Shown one piece after another: positions 1 through 9,356 of a DNA stretch of 64,000 bases. The position numbers and the translations under genes are program-made. Location of the stretch: assembly GCF_000165395.2 (NCBI RefSeq), contig NW_026261572.1, positions 62,001-126,000 on the forward strand. The letters run 5' to 3'. How positions within the stretch are numbered: the stretch's first letter is position 1; the number at the start of each line of letters is the position of its first letter. Under the pieces are notes generated by a model. It saw nothing but the letters and a program-made list of their open reading frames with translations. It did not search any database and was not told where the DNA came from. Source of the stretch: Babesia bovis T2Bo. Taxonomy: Eukaryota; Apicomplexa; Aconoidasida; Piroplasmida; Babesiidae.

Positions 1-1208
1 GCCTCCATCAAAAATCGATGAGATGACACCGTACGCTACAACTGCAAGGTTAGTCCACCTTGTATGTAACCTGGATCTATGCTGGTATTTATATATAAGT
101 GATATGGGACTATATACTCTATATAGTGTGGTAGCACAACACCTATTGTGATACAGTGTCTATTCGTTACCGTAGCGATGTCTAATAGGAATGCGATATG
201 GAACCCCTGTTGTATATATACATAACGTTGCTGGATCTATAGAAACTTTGATCTAGTTATGACGTCTTCTAATTTCTTAATCACTACTGCAGCTGTAACT
301 CCCAAGTGGCGCAAGAGATTATCGAAGGTCTCGAAAGGGAAGTTAACAAACTTCTCATTGCGACGTCAATGGTACGTGCTAGACTCTTGATGCGATAATA
401 CCCAGGTGCTCTATCATAATTACATGCTTAAATACAAGGGCATAAATAGCAACGGAGCTAAGAAATCAGGATCTAAAGAAAATGGATATGCAGGTTGGTA
501 TATGTAGCTGTCTTATATGCAAAAGCCCCTGTGAGCTGTTGTACAGTTGCTATTTAATACACTCGGGGTTCCTAGTCTCAATATCTACATATCTATCAAT
601 TGTAGACACCATATGTTGTCTAACAATTGCTGTATACTGTGATCTATTAACATAATGCTGCAGCACCGATCGATAAATGTGATATAAAGGAGTTCAAAAG
701 GGTTTTAGAAACTCTTCGCGCTACAGAAGTCGGCAGGACGTTCCCAGTATCTAACCAGCTGAAGGTTATAAGAGTAAGTGGTGCTCCATATATCTATGAT
801 TGGGTAGTACGAAAAACAAGAACGGGAGTTAGATGGGCTCAAGGCACAGTTGGCGTCAAAGATTACTCAGAGAGATCATATGCGTAAAGCTTGTCTAAAC
901 AAAGCCAGGGAGACCCTGGGTTCATTTAACACCCCTATTATCAAGAGCGTAAGTTATCCATGTTTTCTGGGACTCTATTCTTCGATACGGTTGATAGGTC
1001 CATTGTGATAGATGAAATTACATAATTGCTCTACATAAAGTGTCATTAATGCTATTCACAGTACCTCCAATCACTAGAAACGGCATACCATCTCCAAGAA
1101 GAAGGGGAGCGCTTGCGTAAAAAGTACCACAAGCTTAAAAAGGTCCTAGAGACACTGAAGGAGTTCTATCACAAATGCATCGATAGAAAGGACGTAGAAT
1201 TCGAATGA
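1..1208 (+). CDS. Coiled-coil protein, 3' part (5' end outside window)
   Basis: The 3' end of a multi-exon gene; I do not recognise the family. Exons that join in frame are 1-48, 293-371, 439-493, 664-773, 808-948 and 1062-1208, ending in TGA. The last two exons are rich in Glu, Lys, Gln and Leu with heptad-like spacing (for example EKQERELDGLKAQLASK and LQEEGERLRKKYHKLKKVL), so a coiled coil is likely over the final hundred residues. Splice sites are good at 494 (gttggt), 774 (gtaagt) and 949 (gtaagt). The first intron (49-292) is long for this genome and may hide another exon. The 439-493 exon is the least certain. Nothing in the visible part shows catalysis or membrane insertion; a structural role (cytoskeleton, centrosome, kinetochore) is only a guess. 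Confidence 0.6.
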
Positions 1209-1527
1209 ACAATCGACACATTGGACCGTGTTAATTTAACGTGATGATCGCCGGTAAATATTCGGGTTTACCTAGTAAGGCCTGCTTACATTTTGCACTG
1301 ATGAAGACAGTTGATGTCAAGCATTTATATATAGTTATATGACTCATAAGTACTCTGTGTCTCGTTAGTAGTCCATAAAATAGCGTATATGAAAGGAAAT
1401 TGAGTCATTAATGACTCAAGTGGACTCTGTAAGCATATATACCATCTGAGCTATCCACAGTACTGCTTAGACATGAACGATGCAAAATTGAATCTATTTA
1501 GATTAGCGGTGTTAAATCCACGTGAGA
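1209..1527. other. Convergent intergenic region
   Basis: About 320 bases between the 3' ends of the coiled-coil gene (+) and CCT6 (-). AT-rich, with many stops in all frames. I see no gene or RNA here; it presumably holds both 3' UTRs. Confidence 0.6.
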
Positions 1528-3144
1528 TTATGCAGACTTTGCGCTCATGGATCTGCCTGCCTTGATGATCTCGTCGACCAAGAGCATCTGCTGCGCTACA
1601 GTGGTGGCAATAGTTATGGTCTGCTGCTTGACGTTGTAGTTGTCCCAAATACCCTCAGCTGCGGGAATCAGGTACTTACCAGTAGATAGGTCAATGCCAA
1701 CCTGACGACTGTACTCGCTGTCGATGTCTAGAAGCTCCAGCACAACCTCACGACCATCTAGGCCAGCATTGTCCGCGATGGTCTTAGGTATCGAAAGCAC
1801 GCTCTCCGCAAATACCTGCACGCCATAACGAGCCTTGCCCTTAACCTGGGAAGCGTACTTCATAAGCTGGTTGTATATGTGGAGTTCCACAGCACCAGCA
1901 CCAGGGAGGACGTAGCCATCCTCAATCGCGTTTTTTACAGCACGCAGGCAATCTCGGATGGCATCCTTTATTTGAGCGATACTGTAGTCACTAGATCCCT
2001 TTATCAGTAAAGTACAGCTGCGAGGGTTGCGCACGCCCTCCACGTACGTGTATTTCTCCTCCCCGACCACCTGTTCATAGACGACCTCGGCAAAACCCAG
2101 GTCATCCTCACTTAGGTCCTCCACACTGTTGCAGGCATTACCACCGCAACATAAGGTCAGACGCTCCATATTACGGCGCTTAACGCGACGTAAGGCAACA
2201 ATACCATCACGGGCCAACATGTCCAAAGCAGGTGGGTCGATACCCTTTTGGTTAAGAACACAGAACGTGCGACCGTTTTCCGGTGTACAGACCTTACGCT
2301 TAAGGTCTATAATCTTCTGCACCTTCTCGTCAGTGAATTTGCGCTCCGATGAAACCAAACGCTCACGCTGCTCCGCACTGGAGTAGGAAAATCCAGAGTG
2401 GACCTCGCTACGCTCGTACTCCAAGGAGCAGTTAAGGGTCAGAATGTAGGCATTCTTGATCTTCTTGGGCATGTCTGGGTGCCTCGCACCGTGGTCAAGT
2501 ACCATACCACGGACTAACTGGGTCTCCGAAGCTAAACGATGACGCATATGAATCACCTCAATCATAAACAAGTCAAGCGGTTCATCAGGACGGTATATGA
2601 GCCTAATAGCTTCTACCACTTCGTGTGCGATGTGAAGTGCTAGAGAACGTGGTAATTTCGTGCAAGCGCAGGTTTTAGCCACGTTAGCAAGAATCTCCCA
2701 GTCAAGCTTGTCGCAAGGACCAACAGGTACCCTCAAAGAAGCGATACACTCCAAGGCCTTCTCAACAGCTACCGTAAAACCATCAGTGATAAACTTAGGA
2801 TGCACACCCTCGTACAATATATGGTCCTCACTGTTCTTCATTAGGTTAGAAGACAACATCACGTTGGATGTAGTACCGTCACCAGTAATCTCGTCCATAG
2901 CTGAAGCAGCCCTGCATAAAATCATAGCAGTGGGATGCTGAATCATCATCTCACTTAGCAGAACAGAACCGTCCTTAGTTATTTTAATGTTGCCAGCGCC
3001 GTTGACGAGCATCTTGCACGTACCCTTAGGACCAAGGTTTGTCTTTACAATGTCACACAGGCTCTTAGCAGCATGGATATTGGTGGCCAAAGCCGCCATA
3101 GCCTGAAGGCTGTCTGCCTGCCTGTTTAAAATGTTTACCGACAT
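1528..3144 (-). CDS. CCT6: T-complex protein 1 subunit zeta (CCT6)
   Basis: A 538-residue, intronless subunit of the cytosolic TRiC/CCT chaperonin, which folds actin, tubulin and other proteins with ATP. The frame has the group II chaperonin hallmarks: TNLGPKG near residues 35-41, a KDGSVLL loop near 57, GDGTTSN near 88-94 (ATP binding) and a GAGAVE motif in the C-terminal equatorial domain. The N-terminus (LNRQADSLQAMAALATNI, then a CKMLVNGAGNIKITKDG stretch) matches the zeta subunit better than the other seven. Length fits the family (about 530-550). The ATG at 3144 is the first possible start. The gene is divergent from ATP12 across a 400-base gap. Confident in family; zeta assignment by residue pattern. 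Confidence 0.95.
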   Translation of the reverse strand: MSVNILNRQADSLQAMAALATNIHAAKSLCDIVKTNLGPKGTCKMLVNGAGNIKITKDGSVLLSEMMIQHPTAMILCRAASAMDEITGDGTTSNVMLSSNLMKNSEDHILYEGVHPKFITDGFTVAVEKALECIASLRVPVGPCDKLDWEILANVAKTCACTKLPRSLALHIAHEVVEAIRLIYRPDEPLDLFMIEVIHMRHRLASETQLVRGMVLDHGARHPDMPKKIKNAYILTLNCSLEYERSEVHSGFSYSSAEQRERLVSSERKFTDEKVQKIIDLKRKVCTPENGRTFCVLNQKGIDPPALDMLARDGIVALRRVKRRNMERLTLCCGGNACNSVEDLSEDDLGFAEVVYEQVVGEEKYTYVEGVRNPRSCTLLIKGSSDYSIAQIKDAIRDCLRAVKNAIEDGYVLPGAGAVELHIYNQLMKYASQVKGKARYGVQVFAESVLSIPKTIADNAGLDGREVVLELLDIDSEYSRQVGIDLSTGKYLIPAAEGIWDNYNVKQQTITIATTVAQQMLLVDEIIKAGRSMSAKSA

Positions 3145-3277
3145 CTTTAAAAATCACGAATCATCACATGTGCATCAAACCATGAGTGTGTCGATCCCGC
3201 GTTATTGCGCGGTTCGCAATTGTTAGATATATAAAAATAATGTACCAATAAACGAAATCCTACAATATGTAGTTACG

Positions 3278-3451
3278 ATGAATGTTAAAGCTGCGCGTCC
3301 GCTGTCTCGTGGCTGCCACCTTCAGGAGTCCGCAGGAGGCGCATGGGGATTGACACTCATCCTTTACTATTGGTACTACCAAAAGATTCCACTGACTATA
3401 CACATGCGTTCATCATGGAGAACCGCTATGTTTGCCCTGATTAGACATTGA
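3278..3451 (+). CDS. Candidate small membrane protein (57 aa)
   Basis: A 57-residue ORF with ATG and TGA lying between CCT6 and ATP12. It has a basic N-terminus (MNVKAARPLSRG), then an aromatic hydrophobic stretch (AWGLTLILYYWYYQ) that could be one membrane segment, then a short basic tail. Shape and size resemble small mitochondrial inner-membrane subunits of apicomplexans, but I recognise no family. It is too short for statistical support. It could be a chance ORF in the ATP12 5' UTR. Confidence 0.4.
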   Translation: MNVKAARPLSRGCHLQESAGGAWGLTLILYYWYYQKIPLTIHMRSSWRTAMFALIRH

Positions 3452-3541
3452 TATGCTATTACCCTTGATGCCATGATTCCAGTATGTGGTGTGTAGCGTA
3501 ACCGTGACCAATCTAGTAACTATGGATTTGTATTGATACTA

Positions 3542-4438
3542 ATGCTGCATTATATGCGATTATTTAGTATACAGCGCTATAAGCGCTGCACGCTTAGATT
3601 ACTGTCTACAGCGGCTGACGTACTACACAGAGTACGGCTGCGCGATAAGTCACCAGTGTGTATATGCCGTAAAAGCGCAGAAGCAGTTGAACTAGGGCCA
3701 CAATTTGCTATATCGCTCGATGGAGCGCTATTAGAATCACCTTTAGGAAACTTAATGACCACAAGGTCACGAATAGTTGCTGAACTAGTGGTAGACGAGT
3801 GGCGTAGCCATATTGGACAACTTACTCGATTCGGTACCATTCCAACTACTATGCTGCTATCTGAGATGATTGACCTGTGTCCCTCGATGCGTGATGCGGT
3901 TTTGAAGGGAATCATGCTGGCGCTTAATTTCGATACCGCCCTAAGATTCGATCGCAGAGATGTTGTAGAGTTACCTCCATTAGAAAGCATATCAACATTG
4001 GATACCAGACACATGGACGCGTTAGCCAAATTGGATTTGGATGTGTTACAGTCCAGTTATTTGCTACCCATACTGGAGAAGTTTGCTAAGATAAGGGGTA
4101 CCAGCCCATTGGCACATTCAGCAAGCTTGACAACTGAGTTGCAACAGCCACCTGATGTGTTAAAACATATAGAACATATGCTCCACTCAATGCCGCTACA
4201 TGAACTTGTCACAATGAATAATGTGCACAAACGTCTGAAATCGGTTATACTACCCATGGAACTACTCGATGGCGTAATTGGGGCTACACAAGCGCTGAGG
4301 GCATCACGCCTGGAAGAAACATTACAAGCCGCCTCCTGGGGAATCAATGACGAGTTCCTGGATCATGAAGAAACAATGCTAAAGGAGTTGAATGCAGCAC
4401 TAAGATTCCGCGAAGCGCATATACACAGTGGTACATAA
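3542..4438 (+). CDS. ATP12: ATP12-type mitochondrial F1-ATPase assembly factor
   Basis: About 298 residues from the ATG at 3542. In yeast and humans (ATPAF2) this matrix chaperone binds free F1 alpha subunit until it joins beta. Recognisable parts: the N-terminal FAISLDGALLESPLGN strand region (family pattern: LDGrplkTPagn), then VVDEWRS and TRFGTIPTTMLLSEMID, matching the family's AxEWdxQ and mPLTxLxnTaID blocks, and the C-terminal WGINDEFLDHEETMLKELN matching the conserved WGxvxxxhDvdxxe block. The basic, Leu/Tyr-rich first 30 residues suit a mitochondrial presequence. A second ATG at 3554 is possible. Single exon; convergent with GFAT, with only about 40 bases between the two stop codons. 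Confidence 0.85.
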   Translation: MLHYMRLFSIQRYKRCTLRLLSTAADVLHRVRLRDKSPVCICRKSAEAVELGPQFAISLDGALLESPLGNLMTTRSRIVAELVVDEWRSHIGQLTRFGTIPTTMLLSEMIDLCPSMRDAVLKGIMLALNFDTALRFDRRDVVELPPLESISTLDTRHMDALAKLDLDVLQSSYLLPILEKFAKIRGTSPLAHSASLTTELQQPPDVLKHIEHMLHSMPLHELVTMNNVHKRLKSVILPMELLDGVIGATQALRASRLEETLQAASWGINDEFLDHEETMLKELNAALRFREAHIHSGT

Positions 4439-4477
4439 AAGAAATTAATACCGAAAAAGTGCACTTTGTGGCAATTA

Positions 4478-6649
4478 TTATACAACAGTAACTGTCTTGG
4501 CAAGACCACGGGGAGTATCAGGGTTCCAACCACGCAACATAGCAATTTTGTAAGCCATCATCTGCACTGGCACAACCGCACAAGCGGCAGTAAGCATGCC
4601 GCATTCAGGAATTTGAATGAACTCATCCATGCCTTCACCCATAGCAGGGTTGCTGGCAAGCATGATAATGAAAGCGCCACGAGCCTTCAACTGCTTAGTG
4701 GCGTTCACAGTAACCTCTGGCTCATCAGGAGTCATGATACAAATCACAGGAGTGTGTTTCTTGGGGTCTATAGAAGCTAAACTACCGTGCTTCATGGTCC
4801 CAGATGCAATCCCCTCAGCGTGTATGTAGGTGATTTCCTTGAATTTCAAAGCTGCCTCCTGAGCAATAGCATAACCCTCGCCAGAGCCAATTACGTACAT
4901 AGAGTCGACATTGCACAAACGCTCAGCAACGCGCTGACAAATGTCCTCGGTACAAAGCACTTTTTTCAGCGCCAAACCGTAACCGATGATTGACTTCTTC
5001 ATCTGACGCAAAAACTCCTCATGGTGCTTCTCAAGGTCCTGAGCCTGCACAATGTAACCGATCAAAGCCATCAGTAACATAATCTGGACAGTGAACGTCT
5101 TGGTGGATGCCAGGGAAATCTCACGACCAATGTTAACCAACATAGTGAGGTCACAAGAGCGGTCCAATAGTGTGTTGAGGTTGTTCAGCAAGGCTATCTT
5201 CAACGCACTAGGGTTGAGCTCAGCCAGCTGATTGCAGGCATTAACCGTGTCCAAGGTCTCACCACTCTGTGATACATATATAAAAGTGGAGTCGGGGTTA
5301 GTGTATCGATACATCTTCAACTCCGTAGGGTCGTCGGTCTCAATGTGGTCAAACATAGCTGAACGCTGAAACAATGAAGCTACATATTTGGCAGCATTGT
5401 GTGAACTGCCAGCAGCAACAAGATTTATCTTGTGACGCATCTCAATGTTCTTCAACAAGTTGGCATCACCGTGGACAGGAATCTCGAAACGAACATCATC
5501 AGGATTCAATGAGGATATCAACTCAAGCTCCTCCTTAATGAAGTGCTCCTCACTGTCAAAAGTAACGTCCATAAGACCCTCGAGCTCCTGTTTTAGAAGG
5601 CGTACCTTCTGAGAAGCGTTTACAAGCTTGAAGTGCTGCAACGCAACACGAGCGACAAGGGGTTGGTCAAACACCTCCTTCTGAATCCAGAACTGGTGTG
5701 GCTCGGGAGTGCTCCTAATAATCTGCTTGGTAATGCGGCAGACCTCACGAGTAGTAAACAGCTTTTCTACAACTGGGTAGTTCAACTCCATAACGTCACC
5801 ATCCTCAAGAACAATGAAGTAATCTGTACGGTGCATAAAAGCAACAGCCTCACTGGCAATATAAACAGAACGCGTGTCGTCATCTTTCATCAACAGCAAC
5901 GGACAACCAGAACGAGCTACATATAAAGAATGTGGGTTATTTGCAGTGATTAGACATATAGCCCATGAACCCTCCAAACGAGAAACCACTGTTTTCATAG
6001 CAGTGAAAGGGTCAGCACCAAGGTCTAAGTTGAGGCCAATGAGGTAAGCAATGGCACTACTGTCGGAATCAGGACAGCGCATGTCGGAACCATATATCTG
6101 ATGAGGTTCCAAACCATTCTCACGCAGCTTGGCGCACATCTCATTAAAAAGCTCAACGGTGTTAGTAACCGTACCGTTGTGTACAAGAGCAACACGGCCT
6201 TTAGGATCGCAATGAGGATGAGCATTCTCATCAGTTGGCGGACCCATAGTAGCCCAACGAGTATGAGCAATGCCGATCGTTGAACCCAGGTGACGGTCTA
6301 CCAAACGCTCACGAAGACGGTCAAAACAATTTGCAGGGGCTTTGTAACTGCTACATTTAGTCACTTCAATGGAACCGTCACTTCGCATAGTACCAATACC
6401 ACAAGAGTCGTAACCACGGTGCTTAATGGATTGAATGTCATCCAACAATATGTCACGACACTCCTGAGTGCCCACGTAAGCTACCACACCACAGCATTCA
6501 GCCGCCCTTCTAAGGGCAAATGGCCAAGAAAAACGACGACGAATGCCGTCGGCCAGACGCGCTGCACGTGATCTAGGCTTGACATCGCAACAGTGACTGT
6601 TGTTGTCTCCGCGGTATAATATATCGCGAATGTTAGCGACAAAGCTCAT
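4478..6649 (-). CDS. GFPT: Glutamine:fructose-6-phosphate aminotransferase (GFAT)
   Basis: A 723-residue enzyme making glucosamine-6-phosphate from fructose-6-phosphate and glutamine, the entry step to UDP-GlcNAc for GPI anchors and glycans. The N-terminal glutamine amidotransferase domain starts at CGVVAYVG and contains HRGYDSCGIG and HTRWAT. The two SIS sugar-isomerase domains follow (AAGSSHNAAKY, VSQSGETLDT, GSGEGYAIAQEAALKFKE), and the protein ends in DTPRGLAKTVTVV, the usual GFAT tail. Oddity: the nucleophile Cys, which in the family directly follows Met1, sits at residue 53 behind a basic, Arg-rich leader (LRRAAECCGVV). The leader must be cleaved, or the true start is spliced in from elsewhere; I found no in-frame ATG immediately before the Cys. 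Single exon otherwise. Confidence 0.93.
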   Translation of the reverse strand: MSFVANIRDILYRGDNNSHCCDVKPRSRAARLADGIRRRFSWPFALRRAAECCGVVAYVGTQECRDILLDDIQSIKHRGYDSCGIGTMRSDGSIEVTKCSSYKAPANCFDRLRERLVDRHLGSTIGIAHTRWATMGPPTDENAHPHCDPKGRVALVHNGTVTNTVELFNEMCAKLRENGLEPHQIYGSDMRCPDSDSSAIAYLIGLNLDLGADPFTAMKTVVSRLEGSWAICLITANNPHSLYVARSGCPLLLMKDDDTRSVYIASEAVAFMHRTDYFIVLEDGDVMELNYPVVEKLFTTREVCRITKQIIRSTPEPHQFWIQKEVFDQPLVARVALQHFKLVNASQKVRLLKQELEGLMDVTFDSEEHFIKEELELISSLNPDDVRFEIPVHGDANLLKNIEMRHKINLVAAGSSHNAAKYVASLFQRSAMFDHIETDDPTELKMYRYTNPDSTFIYVSQSGETLDTVNACNQLAELNPSALKIALLNNLNTLLDRSCDLTMLVNIGREISLASTKTFTVQIMLLMALIGYIVQAQDLEKHHEEFLRQMKKSIIGYGLALKKVLCTEDICQRVAERLCNVDSMYVIGSGEGYAIAQEAALKFKEITYIHAEGIASGTMKHGSLASIDPKKHTPVICIMTPDEPEVTVNATKQLKARGAFIIMLASNPAMGEGMDEFIQIPECGMLTAACAVVPVQMMAYKIAMLRGWNPDTPRGLAKTVTVV

Positions 6650-7564
6650 TTTAGCAAGTTCGAATGAATATAACGCAGTAATTGTGATTCTTAGTCAATG
6701 AAATGCGCATATATGGACCAGGTCTAGAGGTATATTATGAACTAGGTGCACCTACACAAACTTCCGGCACAATAACGCAGGTGTAATCTACAATCCCGTG
6801 TATTGGATGTATATTGCTAGGATTTCTGTTTTATGCGCGTTTACACTAGCTGAATGTGAATGGAATGGTTAAGCTATTCGACATGAACTCTTCTCGCGTT
6901 TACCCCACATGTTTTCATGTTATTCTCCTTAGCAGGATAAAGCTGACGCGCAGCGACACATCAGTGTCTATTTATTCTTCTTGTTCTTTTCACATTTGCT
7001 GTAGACAGACCAAGTCATGGTTGCGTCTTACATTTATAAACCCCGCCCAAATCCACATGACTTCATTTGAAACGGGATTCCTTATTTAAATACATGATTC
7101 CAGGGTTAATTATGCTAGATTACGTATGTATTAACTATGTGTGGTTGTACAATGTCGTAGACACACCGATACATACGCATTCCAGGTATCTAGCGTAACC
7201 ATCAGTGGCCAATGTTGTTTTTCCATGTTCCGTGGTGTATTCGTGTTCATGGCGGTAATATTTCTGGTCTTTGGTAATTACAAATTGTAATTACAGGCCA
7301 TACGAGTTGTATATGTCAAAACGCGATCAATTCGTGGAATCGCTGCAGATGTGTGATATAATACGACGTTGTATTGTTACTTTTAATTATCGCATTATGT
7401 ATAATGTCGGTTTATAGTAGAGTACTGTTCAGGGATCTGTCTAAATCATCAGGTGGCGTCCTATGTCCTCGAAGTGGACACCGCCTGGCAATTTGGACGC
7501 AGTACGCCGCGCACAGGGACATACACATTAGCGTCACTAACACACGATAGAACACTTATAAACA
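6650..7564. other. Divergent intergenic region, GFAT / EH protein
   Basis: Some 900 bases between two divergent starts, expected to hold both promoters. It contains a perfect 10-base inverted repeat with a 1-base centre at 7274-7294 and a 48-codon ORF at 7403-7549 just upstream of the EH gene (see findings). Otherwise I see only short, stop-rich frames. Confidence 0.5.
7274..7294. repeat. Perfect short palindrome in divergent promoter region
   Basis: Arms gtaattacaa and ttgtaattac flank a single central base. It could be a dimeric DNA-binding site between the divergent GFAT and EH-protein genes. AT-rich, so chance cannot be excluded. Confidence 0.5.
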
Positions 7565-9184
7565 ATGGCCGACCCATTTGTAGAAAGTAGGTTGACCGGT
7601 TGGCGTACACAGCTACATGATACCTGTATGAAACACCTTACGCTATCTCCAGCCCAGGATGACTGCTTTAGAAAGTTATTCTTACGATGGGATCGCAGAG
7701 GGTTTGGTTCAATGGATGGAGATAATGCGCGAAGGCTATTCAGAACGGCGGGACTGCCTGATGAAATATTGTTCGATATTTGGAGCGTAGCAGATATCGA
7801 CGGTACAGGTGAACTCGATTATAGAGCATTCTGCATATGCTGCGTTCTCATTGCACATGCACAAATGAATCCAGAGCTCCTGTCACACGTGGATTGGTTA
7901 ATGGATATGGATTTTGTCAACCGAGTGGCCAGCGGCGTGCCCATGTCAGAATATTTACCGTACTTCGACCTAGAAGCACTAGACATATGCGAACGAGGAG
8001 AGATGCCAGATATCACGCCGGATGAAGCTATGCGATATGAAAAGTTATTTTATACACTAGATAGAGATGGAGATGGATACCTAGAGGGACAAGATGTAAG
8101 GGAATATTACATCATGAGGAATGAACTGAATGATGAAGAACTACTGCGAATATGGGAAATCGCAGACGCAGATGTCGACGGTAGGCTGACAATGAAGGAA
8201 TTCATGGTAATGGAGCACCTAGTGCACTATTCAATATCCAAGGCAAACAAATATTCACAATCACGACTCATGCACTCCCAGCACAGAGATGACGGATTTA
8301 AGCTTTCTTCAGTCACAAAAGATTACGAACAGGTGTCTAGCGTCAATGGAGATGTACATAGATCGGGAATGATTAAAGAAACTCCACATGATCTCAACAG
8401 TACAAGAACAACAGAAGCAGATAACAGTTCCACGAAACAGCATGCCAAGGAACTAATGCCAATAGTCACAGAAAGTAAGCCAGAGACTGAGCACCAAGCA
8501 TATACCAAACCTGCTGCATTTAATGACTCGACTGTAGGTGAAGAGCCTGAAATGGATGTTACCGATAGCACCAAAATAAAGGATCACGCAGAGTCCTTGA
8601 AGCTACATGTGGCAGACCTAGAAGCTGAAGTGGAGAAACTACGCTCAGAAAATAGCCAACTTATGGCGATGTATAACCAAAGTGAAGAGCGTATCGAGCA
8701 GCTCCATGCATTACATAAAATGCACGCAATGGAAATGGAAGCAGAACAGGCAGCACTTAGAAAAGAAGAGCGTGAACTTAATGAACTCCAAGATCGTATC
8801 AAATCACTAAGACGTGAGAAACTGAAACATGAGAGTGAACAGCAAGCACTGCGAGATGCACTCATGCATACTGAAGATGCTGAACAGACAATGCTAAGAT
8901 CAGTTCGAAGTGAGCATAGCAAGGTAACAGCAATAAGAGGTGAACGTATACAGACAATGCGAACAACCATTGAGCTCCTGGAATCACTGCATCCGGCAAT
9001 CAACAGTCCTGGTACCCAGAAACCAACAATGCGAGCAATAAATGATCGTAATGTAGTACACGACTCCAAAGGTATACGAGTCACAGCAGCGGAAAGCGTC
9101 ATGGAAAGAAGACTCAACCCGCACATGTCGTCACGCCATAATACAGAATGGGCACAAAAGCAAGGTGAAGTGTACCAAGGATGA
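7565..9184 (+). CDS. Eps15-like protein with two EH domains and a coiled coil
   Basis: A 539-residue, single-exon protein. Residues about 28-110 form an EH domain (LPDEILFDIWSVADIDGTG, then ELDYRAFC), and about 150-225 a second one (LDRDGDGYLEG as a canonical EF-hand calcium loop, then EELLRIWEIADADVDG and LTMKEF). EH domains bind NPF peptides in endocytic adaptors. After a Ser/Thr-rich linker comes a strong coiled coil, about 345-475 (KDHAESLKLHVADLEAEVEKL onward), as in Eps15/Pan1. The family layout (EH, EH, coil) suggests an endocytosis scaffold; in Toxoplasma an Eps15 homologue acts with the adaptor complex at the micropore. There is no membrane segment or signal peptide. The C-terminal DPF/NPF motif region of Eps15 is absent. 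Confidence 0.8.
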   Translation: MADPFVESRLTGWRTQLHDTCMKHLTLSPAQDDCFRKLFLRWDRRGFGSMDGDNARRLFRTAGLPDEILFDIWSVADIDGTGELDYRAFCICCVLIAHAQMNPELLSHVDWLMDMDFVNRVASGVPMSEYLPYFDLEALDICERGEMPDITPDEAMRYEKLFYTLDRDGDGYLEGQDVREYYIMRNELNDEELLRIWEIADADVDGRLTMKEFMVMEHLVHYSISKANKYSQSRLMHSQHRDDGFKLSSVTKDYEQVSSVNGDVHRSGMIKETPHDLNSTRTTEADNSSTKQHAKELMPIVTESKPETEHQAYTKPAAFNDSTVGEEPEMDVTDSTKIKDHAESLKLHVADLEAEVEKLRSENSQLMAMYNQSEERIEQLHALHKMHAMEMEAEQAALRKEERELNELQDRIKSLRREKLKHESEQQALRDALMHTEDAEQTMLRSVRSEHSKVTAIRGERIQTMRTTIELLESLHPAINSPGTQKPTMRAINDRNVVHDSKGIRVTAAESVMERRLNPHMSSRHNTEWAQKQGEVYQG

Positions 9185-9356
9185 AACAGAAAATGATATA
9201 ACCACTATCGCACATCCAATAAGTATAGTAACATAAAATAAGTACTAATCACAAAACATAGCCATATAGTGCCTCTAAATTCTCGGTGATGCACCAAATG
9301 AATAGTTATTGAGATTCATAAAGATGTTCCATGGTAAACCCAAGGATTTTTGGTAA

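Noticed and set aside
1451..1648. Minus-strand ORF at the CCT6 3' end
   Set aside because: Overlaps CCT6 in another frame, no family signature; a shadow.
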